From positions 1 to 64,000 of the forward strand of contig SUZV01000010.1 of NCBI GenBank assembly GCA_015059715.1: 64,000 nucleotides of DNA, given 5' to 3'. Under the pieces are notes generated by a model. That model worked only from the letters and a program-made list of their open reading frames with translations, was not told where the DNA came from and made no database searches. Below, one piece after another: positions 43,937 to 52,280 of this stretch (positions are counted from its first letter, which is position 1; each line of letters begins with the position of its first letter). Made by a program: the position numbers and the translations under genes. The stretch is from Rikenellaceae bacterium. GTDB lineage: Bacteria; Bacteroidota; Bacteroidia; Bacteroidales; Rikenellaceae.

Positions 43937-45028
43937 ATGAGTAACTTTACAGAATCAGTAGAGCGAAAGTTAAGTAATTTAACATTCGCAGCACCATCCT
44001 CGCCAGTGCCCGAGGGTGGCGAGATGGAGAGGGCACTACGAAAGATGGAGTATGACCGCGTAGAGGATATGCTCAAAAATTACATCGTAGATGTCACGCA
44101 GCAGCTACCCGACATTGAGCCACTTATATCTATCAACGGTAGCTGCATATGCTCGCGCGGTAACATCTCGGCGATATGTGGCGAGGCAAAGTCGCGCAAG
44201 ACATTCCTCACCTCGGCACTCGTAGCCTCGGCAATGGCCATACGCGCCAAGTGTATCAACAACTTCAAGAGTGTCGATAGCAACCTCAGCCTCACCTGCC
44301 TATGGATAGATACCGAGCAGGGGCAGCCCCACGTCCGCAAGGTCATAGAGCGCATAAGCGCGATGACGGGGGCCAAGGCTGGAGGACTACCCGTAGAGCC
44401 ACGCCTTACGACGCTATCGCTGCGCGAGGAGCCGCCAGCCAAGCGCAAGGAGATATTCATCGATGCCCTCTTCCACTACCCCTACGACTTAGTGGTCATC
44501 GACGGCATTGCCGACCTACAGCGCAACACCAATGACCTTGAGGAGAGCGATGCCTTGGTGGCCGAGCTTATGGCACTCTCGACAAGGACAAACACACATA
44601 TTATCTGTGTGTTGCACACCAACCCTGGCAGCGACAAGGCGCGTGGTCACCTCGGCTCATCGCTACAGCGTAAGGCCGAGACGGTAATCTACGTACACCG
44701 CAGTGGCGACAGCACCATCGTCGAGCCTCAGTTCTGCCGTAACGAGTCCTTCGAGCGTTTCGCCTTTATGGTCAACGAGGAGGGCATCCCCGAGCTGTGT
44801 GACCTCCCCGTAGAGCCTCTTAAGGAGGATATCGTGGCCCACGTGCTGCGCGAGGAGTATGGTGGCGTTGTCGAGCGCGAGGTATTCATAAATAGGATTA
44901 TGGCGGCTATGCACCTTGTACGTAGTGCCGCACGTATGCGCATCAATCGCGCCGTAAAGCGCGGTGCTATCATTGCCGATGGCGAATACTTTAAGGTGCC
45001 GCAAGCACCGTTGGGCGGTGAGTCGTGA
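43937..45028 (+). CDS. RepA/RecA-like AAA ATPase (AAA_25 type)
   Basis: A 363-aa RecA-fold ATPase of the type found in plasmid RepA helicases and mobile-element replication proteins. Walker A is G82-EAKSRKT, Walker B is LVVIDGIADLQ with D189, and the motif CVLHTNPGSDKARGHLGSS near residue 235 is typical of this family. The C-terminal part (about 295-355; VFINRIMAAMHLVRSAARMRI) looks like a winged helix. No integrase, primase or relaxase is near, so this is an orphan. It is enclosed by inverted 9-bp arrays and preceded by an AT-rich palindromic leader. Replication initiator, helicase loader or domesticated remnant are all possible. Confidence 0.8.
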   Translation: MSNFTESVERKLSNLTFAAPSSPVPEGGEMERALRKMEYDRVEDMLKNYIVDVTQQLPDIEPLISINGSCICSRGNISAICGEAKSRKTFLTSALVASAMAIRAKCINNFKSVDSNLSLTCLWIDTEQGQPHVRKVIERISAMTGAKAGGLPVEPRLTTLSLREEPPAKRKEIFIDALFHYPYDLVVIDGIADLQRNTNDLEESDALVAELMALSTRTNTHIICVLHTNPGSDKARGHLGSSLQRKAETVIYVHRSGDSTIVEPQFCRNESFERFAFMVNEEGIPELCDLPVEPLKEDIVAHVLREEYGGVVEREVFINRIMAAMHLVRSAARMRINRAVKRGAIIADGEYFKVPQAPLGGES

Positions 45029-45030
45029 TG

Positions 45031-45210
45031 CCCGAACGCCCGAACGCACCGAACGCGCCGAACGCACCGAACGCACCGAACGCACCGAACGCACCGAACG
45101 CATCGAACGCGCCGAACGCACCGAACGCCCGAACGCACCGAACGCACCGAACGCCCGAACGCACCGAACGCACCGAACGCAGCGAACGCACCGAACGCAG
45201 CGTTCGCAAT
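45031..45210. repeat. 9-bp tandem array, right copy (inverted)
   Basis: About 20 units of CGAACGCAC and variants begin two bases after the ATPase stop codon. This is the reverse complement of the array at 43071-43268, so the two could pair or recombine across the gene. Confidence 0.85.
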
Positions 45211-45285
45211 GGTGTTCGTAGTCGCTATCATCTGTACCCATATAGACCAATCAAAATATCTATGACCTAACCAAAACCACTATTT

Positions 45286-45885
45286 ATGACAAGACTTACA
45301 TCATCTATTTTGCTCCTTGTTGCCGTAGTGGTGCTGGGGGTGAGCCTCTGGCACCTTGGGCGTGACAACCGTCGTCTAAAGGAGAATGTAGCAACGCTAA
45401 GCGAGGGCGTGACATACTATCGCACACGTCTTGGGGCCTCGGCAGCCTCGGTGGCGCGTATGCAGATGACCATACGCGAGCTGCGCGAGCAGCGCGAGCG
45501 CGACATCGACGAGATACGCTCCCTCGGCCTGCGCCTTAGACGTGTACAAAGCTACGCAACGGCAGCGACACTCGCGACACTGCACCTTAACATCCCCATC
45601 TCGGCAGATAGTGCGCAACTCTCTTATAATGAGTGCGATAGCGTGATAGGTAAGACGCAATACCGCTTCGACTACTCGACGGCGTGGATGCGCGTGTGGG
45701 GGATTATAAGGCGCGATACGCTGATGCTCGATTATCGCTCTGTAGACACCCTGCATCAGGTTATACATCGTGTGCCGCGCAAGTTTCTCTTCTTTCGTTT
45801 CGGCACTAAGGGCATACGTCAGGAGGTGTGGAGCTCAAACCCCCACACACGCCTCGTCTACAGCGAGTATATAGAGCTTAGGTAG
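45286..45885 (+). CDS. Membrane-anchored coiled-coil protein of unknown function
   Basis: A 199-aa protein: one N-terminal transmembrane segment (residues about 5-24, SSILLLVAVVVLGVSLW), a long charged coiled coil (about 28-95, rich in Arg, Glu and Leu), and a small C-terminal beta-rich domain (about 100-199, with FLFFRFGTKGIRQE and YSEYIELR). The pattern recalls small proteins of Bacteroidetes phages and prophages (DUF6549-like), but I cannot confirm that. It follows the ATPase gene after the 9-bp array, and the two may be remnants of one mobile element. Confidence 0.7.
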   Translation: MTRLTSSILLLVAVVVLGVSLWHLGRDNRRLKENVATLSEGVTYYRTRLGASAASVARMQMTIRELREQRERDIDEIRSLGLRLRRVQSYATAATLATLHLNIPISADSAQLSYNECDSVIGKTQYRFDYSTAWMRVWGIIRRDTLMLDYRSVDTLHQVIHRVPRKFLFFRFGTKGIRQEVWSSNPHTRLVYSEYIELR

Positions 45886-45897
45886 GGGCCCATAAAG

Positions 45898-45942
45898 AAT
45901 GAGTCCCTATGATAGCGATAACGCTCCACATAGGGACCCATT
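45898..45942. terminator. ATAGCGA-loop hairpin, copy 2, between convergent genes
   Basis: AATGAGTCCCTATG (45898-45911) pairs with CATAGGGACCCATT (45929-45942), one mismatch; the loop begins ATAGCGATAACG. It separates the coiled-coil gene from rpoD and probably ends transcription from both sides. Confidence 0.65.
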
Positions 45943-45964
45943 AAAACCATTACTCACTACTCAA

Positions 45965-46825
45965 TTATCCGAGATAGGACTTAAGCAGTGCGCTGCGCTG
46001 TGACTGGCGGAGCTTGCGGATAGCCTTCTCCTTAATCTGGCGGACGCGCTCACGTGTAAGGTCGAACTTCTCGCCTATCTCTTCAAGGGTCATCTCCGAG
46101 CAGCCGATGCCGAAGAAGTAGCGGATGATATCCCTCTCGCGCTCGGTGAGTATCTCAAGGGCGCGCTCCACCTCCGTAGCTAACGACTCGTTGATAAGAC
46201 CTTTGTCGGCATTGGGCGAGTCGGTATTTACCAACACGTCGAGCAGCGAGTTATCCTCGCCATCGGCAAAGGGGGCATCTACCGAGATGTGGCGACCTGC
46301 AACACGCAGCGTGTCGGTAACCTTCTCCTTGGGTAGCTCAAGCTCGTTGGCTAACTCCTCGGCCGAGGGCGTGCGCTCGTGCTCCTGCTCGAAGCGCGCA
46401 AAGGCCTTGTTAATCTTGTTTAGCGAGCCCACCTGGTTGAGCGGCAGACGCACGATACGCGACTGCTCGGCCAAGGCCTGCAATATCGACTGGCGTATCC
46501 ACCATACGGCATACGATATGAACTTAAAGCCTCGTGTCTCGTCGAACTTCTCGGCAGCCTTGATAAGTCCAAGGTTACCCTCGTTGATAAGGTCGGGCAG
46601 GCTAAGACCCTGATTCTGGTACTGCTTAGCTACCGAGACTACGAAGCGTAGATTTGCTTTGGTGAGTTTTTCGAGAGCCTCCTGGTCGCCCTTGCGGATG
46701 CGCTGGGCGAGTTCTACCTCCTCCTCTACAGATATAAGCTCCTCTTTACCAATCTCCTGAAGGTACTTGTCGAGCGAGGCACTCTCGCGGTTAGTAATCG
46801 ACTTAGTAATCTTTAATTGACGCAT
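45965..46825 (-). CDS. rpoD: RNA polymerase primary sigma factor
   Basis: A 286-aa sigma-70 family factor of the compact Bacteroidetes primary type (no long region 1.1). Region 1.2 ([16 protein letters not shown]), region 2 with the core-binding and -10 recognition segments ([19 protein letters not shown] and [19 protein letters not shown]), region 3, and the region 4 helix-turn-helix ([20 protein letters not shown]) are all intact. It recognises the TTG/TAnnTTTG promoters seen through the window. It is transcribed away from era. Confidence 0.96.
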   Translation of the reverse strand: MRQLKITKSITNRESASLDKYLQEIGKEELISVEEEVELAQRIRKGDQEALEKLTKANLRFVVSVAKQYQNQGLSLPDLINEGNLGLIKAAEKFDETRGFKFISYAVWWIRQSILQALAEQSRIVRLPLNQVGSLNKINKAFARFEQEHERTPSAEELANELELPKEKVTDTLRVAGRHISVDAPFADGEDNSLLDVLVNTDSPNADKGLINESLATEVERALEILTERERDIIRYFFGIGCSEMTLEEIGEKFDLTRERVRQIKEKAIRKLRQSQRSALLKSYLG

Positions 46826-46927
46826 AAAATCTTACTCCTATTACAACAATTATTCCGAAATCCTTTGTTTACGTCACTATATACGCTCGGGGTGCTATAT
46901 TTGTTTCACTCGGCCGAGGGAAAAGTT

Positions 46928-46957
46928 TTGACCTTTGCCAAAAAAGTGTTATATTTG
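46928..46957 (+). promoter_or_regulatory. era promoter
   Basis: TTG (46928-46930), 19 bp, TATATTTG (46950-46957), 76 bases before the ATG. Confidence 0.75.
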
Positions 46958-46973
46958 CAAGTTCGTATATACA

Positions 46974-47015
46974 TAAGTATCGAATAAAATCGTTTAAGTA
47001 TCGAATAAAATCGTT
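46974..47015 (+). repeat. 21-bp tandem duplication in the era leader
   Basis: TAAGTATCGAATAAAATCGT plus one T is present twice in direct tandem (46974-46994, 46995-47015), between the promoter and the era start. Confidence 0.8.
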
Positions 47016-47032
47016 AACAACATAAAAACAGT

Positions 47033-47917
47033 ATGGCACACCGCAGTGGCTTCGTAAATATCATCGGTAACCCGAATGTCGGCAAGTCGACGCTCATGAA
47101 CCAGCTCGTCGGCGAGCGACTATCGATTATCACCGCCAAGGCGCAAACTACGCGCCACAGGATTATGGGGGTTGTCAATGGCGACGACTTCCAGATTGTC
47201 TACTCCGATACCCCGGGTATCCTCAAGCCAAACTACAAGCTACAGGAGAAGATGATGAAGTTCGTGCGCGGAGCTATCACCGATGCCGATGTGCTCCTCT
47301 ACGTCACCGATACCGTAGAGGATACCACGCGCTCGGAGGATATAATAGCAAAGATTGCCCTCTCGGGCATCCCTACCATTGTGGTAATCAACAAGATAGA
47401 CCTCACCACGCCCGATAAGCTTGAGGCGTTGGTGGCAAAGTGGCAGGAGCGACTCCCCGAGGCTGTCGTGGCACCCTGCTCGGCAAAGGAGAGGTTCAAC
47501 ATCGAGGGTATCTTTGACCTTATATTGGCGCGTCTGCCCGAGGGCGAGCCCTTCTACCCGAAGGATACGCTGACGGATAAGACGCTGCGCTTCTTCGCCT
47601 CGGAGATTATCCGCGAGAAGATACTTCTCAACTACGACAAGGAGATACCATACTCGTGCGAGATAGCCATCGAGAGCTATAAGGAGGAGGCTACGATAGA
47701 CCGCATACAGGCGACGATATATGTGTCGCGCGCCTCGCAGAAGGGCATAGTCATTGGACATAAGGGCGAGAAGCTTAAGCGCGTGGGCCAGGCGGCACGC
47801 CACGACCTTGAGGAGTTCCTCGGCAAGCGTGTCTACCTTGAGCTATACGTAAAGCTTAACGAGGAGTGGCGTAACTCCGAGGGCCAGCTCCGTAGATTCG
47901 GATATGAGTTGGAGTAG
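47033..47917 (+). CDS. era: GTPase Era
   Basis: Era is a GTPase needed for 16S rRNA processing and 30S assembly. The 294-aa protein has the GTPase motifs G1 GNPNVGKST (residue about 11), G3 DTPG (about 62) and G4 NKID (about 122), then a C-terminal KH RNA-binding domain with GHKGEKLKRVGQAARHDLEE near residue 245. Length is normal. It has its own promoter; a TPR gene follows after 55 bases. Confidence 0.97.
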   Translation: MAHRSGFVNIIGNPNVGKSTLMNQLVGERLSIITAKAQTTRHRIMGVVNGDDFQIVYSDTPGILKPNYKLQEKMMKFVRGAITDADVLLYVTDTVEDTTRSEDIIAKIALSGIPTIVVINKIDLTTPDKLEALVAKWQERLPEAVVAPCSAKERFNIEGIFDLILARLPEGEPFYPKDTLTDKTLRFFASEIIREKILLNYDKEIPYSCEIAIESYKEEATIDRIQATIYVSRASQKGIVIGHKGEKLKRVGQAARHDLEEFLGKRVYLELYVKLNEEWRNSEGQLRRFGYELE

Positions 47918-47972
47918 CGAGTAGGCAATTAGCAATCTTCCTTAGATAATAAGAAGCTGTTGAGCACAGACA

Positions 47973-49979
47973 ATGAGAGGCATTATAGTCGGCATACTAC
48001 TTTTTCTTACGTTGATACTCCCACGCGAGGTGTCGGCGCAGTACAACCGTAACTATATCTACTGGGTGGGACAGCAGTGTATGGCCGACAACAACTACCG
48101 CGAGGCTATCGAGGTGCTTAACGTGTTGCTGCGTCACGATGCCGAGGACTTCGATGCCTACTTCCTGCGCGGCATAGCCAAGTATAATATGGACGACTTG
48201 GTGGGTGCCGATAGCGACTTTAGCCACGCCGTAGAGCTCAACCCCGTCTTTACGGGTGCCTTCTACTACCGCGCCATCACGCGCTCGCGCCTCGGCAACT
48301 ACGACGATGCCCTTGCGGACTTCCGCCAAGCCATAGAGCTGCGCCCCGACCTGCCCGACCCCTACTATAGTCGTGGTGTCACGCGCCTGCTCAACCAGCA
48401 GTTCGAGGCCGCCATCGAGGACTTCAACAAGTATATACGTTACGAGAAGCGCAACGTCGCCGCCTACATCAACCGAGGCACAAGCTACCTCTACCTTAAG
48501 GATACGCTGCGCGCCTTGGAGGACTACAACCAGGCGGTGCGCACCAATCGCGAGGACCCCGAGCCCTATAATCGTCGCGGTGTGCTCTATATGGAGCAGG
48601 AGCGTTTTCAGGAGGCGCACGACGACTTCGACAAGGCCATAGCGTCGGATAGTAACTACGTTGCAGGCTACTTCAACCGCGCCATAGTGCGTAGCTATAT
48701 GAGCCGCCCTGCCCTCGCGCTTAAGGACCTCGATAGAGTAGTAGAGCTCGACACCGCAAGCTCGTTAGGCTACTTTAATCGCGCCATAGTGCGCACCGAG
48801 GTGGGTGACTATAACCGCGCATTGGAGGACTTCAACACCGTAGCTACGCTCGCACCCGAGAATGTGTTGGTATACTACAATAGGGCTATGCTCCACGCTC
48901 GCCTAGGCGATATAGATGCCGCCATAGATGACTATACGCACGCCATAGAGCTATATCCCGACTTTGCCAATGCCTATCTTCGACGTGCCTACCTTAGGCG
49001 TATGCGCCACGATGTGCGTGGTGCCGAGAGCGATGAGCGCACCGCGCAGCGTAAGATAGCCGAGCATAGCACGCGCCTTAGCGACCCCGACTACTCGATA
49101 TATAGCGACACTACGCAGCGTCTTGATAAGCTGCTCTCGTTTGAGAGTAGCCTTTTGGAGCGTAACTTCGAGCGCATAGCCTCGACCTCGGTGCATGCTG
49201 GTGACGATGGCTTAAGGCTGATACCTATGTTCCGTTTCACGCTCCTCGATGCCGATAGTGTGGAGATAGATAGGCGCGCTACGCGCTACGCTACGGAGCG
49301 TGTCAAGAGCTTTATCTTGCTCTTCGACAATAGCCGCCTAAGGCTCGACTGCCGCACTACGAACCTTGAGCCCGACACGCTTGTTGCCATAGACCGCCGT
49401 GTGGCAGAGCGCGCGCGCTTAAGTGGCAAGAAGGAGTGGACCGAGCTCTTCGAGAGGGGCATCTCGCAGTCGCTCATCAAGCAGTACACCAACGCTGTGG
49501 CGACATTTACCGAGGCTATACACCTCAATCCTACAAATCCGTTCCTCTACCTTAACAGGGCGACTACGCGAGCCGAGATGATAGACTTTATCTCGTCGAT
49601 AGATAACTCCTACCACTCTATCACGCTCGATAGCGACCCTGCCAAGAGGCTCAATAACAATACATCGCGAAGCTATAGCTATGACGAGGCTATTGAGGAT
49701 ATAAACAAGGCTATAAAGCTCTATCCCGACTTTGCCGAGGCCTACTACAACCGCGCAAACCTGATGGCCATCTCGGGCAAGCTCCCCGAGGCTTATGAGG
49801 ACTATACGCGAGCTATAGAGCTTGAGCCGAGTATGGGCGAGGCATACTACAACCGCGCATTATTGCAGATATTCCTCAAGGATACGCGCAAGGGGTGCTT
49901 GGACCTCTCGAAGGCTGGTGAGCTCGGTATCGAGTCGGCCTACGATATCCTCCGTCAGCTACAGGGTGCTAAGCACTAA
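47973..49979 (+). CDS. Exported tetratricopeptide-repeat protein
   Basis: A 668-aa protein with a signal peptide (residues 1-22, ending VSAQ). At least nine TPR units fill residues about 30-345, each with the A-x-x-D-x-(N/S)-x-A-(I/V)-x-L consensus and YYNRA or YFNRAI turns. A less regular middle (about 345-490) and three further TPRs (about 490-660) follow. TPRs make a protein-binding superhelix; in Bacteroidetes such periplasmic TPR proteins often assist secretion or envelope complexes, but the partner is not shown here. It may be co-transcribed with era. Confidence 0.88.
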   Translation: MRGIIVGILLFLTLILPREVSAQYNRNYIYWVGQQCMADNNYREAIEVLNVLLRHDAEDFDAYFLRGIAKYNMDDLVGADSDFSHAVELNPVFTGAFYYRAITRSRLGNYDDALADFRQAIELRPDLPDPYYSRGVTRLLNQQFEAAIEDFNKYIRYEKRNVAAYINRGTSYLYLKDTLRALEDYNQAVRTNREDPEPYNRRGVLYMEQERFQEAHDDFDKAIASDSNYVAGYFNRAIVRSYMSRPALALKDLDRVVELDTASSLGYFNRAIVRTEVGDYNRALEDFNTVATLAPENVLVYYNRAMLHARLGDIDAAIDDYTHAIELYPDFANAYLRRAYLRRMRHDVRGAESDERTAQRKIAEHSTRLSDPDYSIYSDTTQRLDKLLSFESSLLERNFERIASTSVHAGDDGLRLIPMFRFTLLDADSVEIDRRATRYATERVKSFILLFDNSRLRLDCRTTNLEPDTLVAIDRRVAERARLSGKKEWTELFERGISQSLIKQYTNAVATFTEAIHLNPTNPFLYLNRATTRAEMIDFISSIDNSYHSITLDSDPAKRLNNNTSRSYSYDEAIEDINKAIKLYPDFAEAYYNRANLMAISGKLPEAYEDYTRAIELEPSMGEAYYNRALLQIFLKDTRKGCLDLSKAGELGIESAYDILRQLQGAKH

Positions 49980-50098
49980 GGTGACCACTTAGAGATGAGT
50001 AATGAGAGATTAGAGATAACTGGAAAATAAGCTCATAGGAGCACCAAGAAACAGACACATACAAACTTAATTTATTAATAACTAAAACTTTAAACGTT

Positions 50099-51457
50099 AT
50101 GACTCAAACAATTCAACGAAAACTCAACGATTCGGCGTTTGTTAGATGGACAGCGTTGATACTCATCGCCCTGATGATGTTCTTCGCCTACATGTTTGTC
50201 GATATGCTCTCGCCACTTAAGGAGCTTCTGGAGACTACGCTCTCGTGGAACAGCAGTACCTTTGGTACCTATGCCGCTTCGGAGTACTTCCTCAATGTAT
50301 TCTGTTTCTTCCTCATCTTCGCAGGTATCATCCTCGATAAGATGGGCATCCGCTTTACGGGTCTGCTCTCGGCCTCGCTGATGGTTATCGGTGCCTGCAT
50401 CAAGTTCTACGCTATGAGCGAGTGGTTCTCGGGTACGGGTCTAGAGGCGTGGCTCAACTCGTGGTGGGTTGCGCTGCCAGGCTCGGCAAAGCTCTCGTGC
50501 TTAGGCTTTATGATTTTCGGCTGTGGCTGCGAGATGGCAGGTACTACGGTGTCAAAGGCTATAGCTAAGTGGTTTAAGGGTAAGGAGATGGCTATGGCAA
50601 TGGGCCTTGAGATGTCTATCGCTCGTCTTGGTGTCTTTGCCGCTATGTGGCTCTCGCCTATGGTCTCGGAGTCGTTCGGTAACTCGGTATCGGCACCCGT
50701 AGCCTTCGGTGCTGTGCTCCTTATGATTGGTCTTATCTTCTACTTCGTCTTTGTGCTCTTAGACCGTAAGTTCGATGCACAGCTTGAGGCTGCTGGCGAG
50801 CTCGTTAAGGAGGAGAGTGGCGAGGAGTTTAAGCTCAGCGACCTAAAGCTTATCTTCACGAGCAAGATGTTCTGGTTGGTGGCTCTGCTCTGCGTGTTGT
50901 ACTACTCGGCTATCTTCCCCTTCCAGCGTTATGCTCCCGACTTCTTGGATAAGACGCTCGGCATAACTAATGGCGCACAGCTCTTCAGCTGCTTCCCCAT
51001 CTTGGCTATGGTGCTGACCCCCTTCCTTGGTGGCTTTATCGACCGTAAGGGTAAGGCAGCGTCGATGCTTATGGTTGGCTCTATCATTATGATTGCTTGC
51101 CACCTAAGCTTCGCCTTCCTCTTGCCTATGTTCCCCTCTAAGGTGTTGGCCGTAGCTATTATCGCCATCCTTGGCGTCTCATTCTCGTTGGTGCCAGCAG
51201 CCTTGTGGCCCTCAGTACCAAAGATTATCGACGAGCGCATCTTGGGTTCTGCCTACTGCGTAATCTTCTGGATTCAGAACTGGGGTCTGCTCCTCGTTCC
51301 CGTTGTTATCGGTAAGGTGTTGGATGCTACAGGCGGTTACACCCTGCCTATGGTTATCTTCTCGTTATTTGGCGTATTCGCTCTCTTCTTTGGTCTATGG
51401 CTTAAGCGCGAGGATAGTAAGAAGGGGTATGGACTTGAGCTACCCAACATCAAGTAA
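50099..51457 (+). CDS. Major facilitator superfamily transporter
   Basis: A 452-aa inner-membrane protein with twelve predicted transmembrane segments in two halves, split by a charged cytoplasmic loop (about 222-255, KFDAQLEAAGELVKEESGEE). The loop motif between TM2 and TM3 is DKMGIRFTG near residue 81, repeated in the second half as GFIDRKGKAASM near residue 320, the MFS signature. The substrate cannot be decided; oxalate/formate- or nitrate-type carriers share this pattern. The gene stands alone, followed by a hairpin element. Confidence 0.87.
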   Translation: MTQTIQRKLNDSAFVRWTALILIALMMFFAYMFVDMLSPLKELLETTLSWNSSTFGTYAASEYFLNVFCFFLIFAGIILDKMGIRFTGLLSASLMVIGACIKFYAMSEWFSGTGLEAWLNSWWVALPGSAKLSCLGFMIFGCGCEMAGTTVSKAIAKWFKGKEMAMAMGLEMSIARLGVFAAMWLSPMVSESFGNSVSAPVAFGAVLLMIGLIFYFVFVLLDRKFDAQLEAAGELVKEESGEEFKLSDLKLIFTSKMFWLVALLCVLYYSAIFPFQRYAPDFLDKTLGITNGAQLFSCFPILAMVLTPFLGGFIDRKGKAASMLMVGSIIMIACHLSFAFLLPMFPSKVLAVAIIAILGVSFSLVPAALWPSVPKIIDERILGSAYCVIFWIQNWGLLLVPVVIGKVLDATGGYTLPMVIFSLFGVFALFFGLWLKREDSKKGYGLELPNIK

Positions 51458-51467
51458 TTTTCGATTA

Positions 51468-51592
51468 TAAGGCAGCATCTGCGGCCTCTCAATCATTGCC
51501 TCGAATGGGAAATACACACAAGTATGTCCCATCCGAGGCAATCTCTTTATCGAGGCCACATCTGCTACCTTCTAATCAAAAATTTTGCAGAG
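51468..51592. repeat. GTAC-hairpin relative, copy 3, with terminator-like stem
   Basis: ATAAGGCAGCATCTGCGGCC and the mirrored GGCCACATCTGCTACCTTCT flank an inner stem ATTGCCTCG / CGAGGCAAT (51495-51503, 51534-51542) followed by CTCTTTAT. It shares the outer words with the elements at 31030 and 39788, but has a different inner stem. Its position after the MFS gene suits a terminator. Confidence 0.5.
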
Positions 51593-51595
51593 CTC

Positions 51596-51775
51596 TGTTT
51601 CACCTAACGGTGACAGCTAAAGCTGGAAGGGTAGGTCGCAAGCTTATGCTTGCTAAAGGGTAGTGCGCTCGCAAAGCGAGCTAAAGGGTAGTTTAAGGGT
51701 TCTCGTTGTCGTGTTGTGTTATGATACCCGACCTCTTAATGTCTTATGGTCTTAACGTCTTAATGTCCTAAAAAA
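51596..51775. repeat. Modular hairpin-array repeat, copy 6 (first half)
   Basis: Opens with TGTTTCACCTAACGGTGACA, then the palindromes GCAAGCTTATGCTTGC (51638-51653) and GCTCGCAAAGCGAGC (51667-51681) with AAAGGGTAG cores, then the conserved core CCCGACCTCTTAATGTC up to CCTAAAAAAA. There is no second half. It lies directly upstream of the B12 riboswitch promoter. Confidence 0.75.
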
Positions 51776-51848
51776 ATAGAGTAAGCCCCATCTACGGCTG
51801 GCCCTATTCTATTATATATAGGTGTGAAAATTTTTTCTTGCATAGCAG

Positions 51849-51878
51849 TTGTTGCTACAAATAATTTTTCTATCTTTG
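51849..51878 (+). promoter_or_regulatory. Promoter of the B12-uptake operon
   Basis: TTG (51849-51851), 19 bp, TATCTTTG (51871-51878), so the transcript starts just before the riboswitch. Confidence 0.8.
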
Positions 51879-51887
51879 CATCAGCAT

Positions 51888-52065
51888 TGGTTCTTAAGGG
51901 GCACGCGCCTCGAAGAGATTAAAAGGGAATCGGGTGAAAACCCCGAACAGTTCCCGCTGCTGTGAGTCTTACACAGCCCTACGACATCTATTGTCACTGG
52001 GGGTAGCACCCTGGGAAGGCATCGTTGGGCAAGACGAGTCAGAAGACCTGCCAAGCGTTTATAAC
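51888..52065 (+). promoter_or_regulatory. Cobalamin riboswitch
   Basis: Conserved elements are in order: GGGAATCGGGTGAAAACCCC (51928 on), CCCGCTGCTGTGAGTC, TGTCACTGGGGGTAGC, GGGAAGGCATCG and the B12 box AGTCAGAAGACCTGCC (52038-52053; the common form is AGCCAGGAGACCTGCC). It should bind adenosyl- or methyl-cobalamin and turn down the genes behind it. The 200 bases to the first gene contain an ATAGGTGTAGCCTAT hairpin and a CGTGG/CCACG stem, likely parts of the expression platform. Confidence 0.93.
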
Positions 52066-52280
52066 GAGATTATGCCTGCGGCGAATGGGCGTGTCTGCAA
52101 CTTGAGTTTTTCAAGAGTACATATAGGTGTAGCCTATGGAGTATCGTTAGGGTGATAACCCCCTCGATTATAGGCTTTGCACCGTGGTAGCAGTCCACGT
52201 ATGGCCCATATAGGCGTAGTGTCGTTTGTTAAAGTTTACGGAGAATGACCTTTTAACAACAACATTATGAAGAAGATTGT
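52066..52280 (+). other. Expression platform and leader of the B12 operon with a 7-codon mini-ORF
   Basis: The stretch holds the hairpins named under the riboswitch. An ATG at 52267 reads MKKIVCL and stops at 52290, overlapping the ATG at 52281 of the lipoprotein gene in another frame. It looks either like a coupled leader peptide or the trace of a small frameshift in the signal peptide region. Confidence 0.45.

Noticed and set aside
45025..45270. Asn-Ala-Pro repeat protein from the right-hand 9-bp array
   Set aside because: Same artefact as the left array; it overlaps the ATPase stop codon with no plausible initiation.
51934..52155. 73-codon ORF inside the B12 leader
   Set aside because: It lies within the riboswitch aptamer, whose conserved bases explain the sequence.
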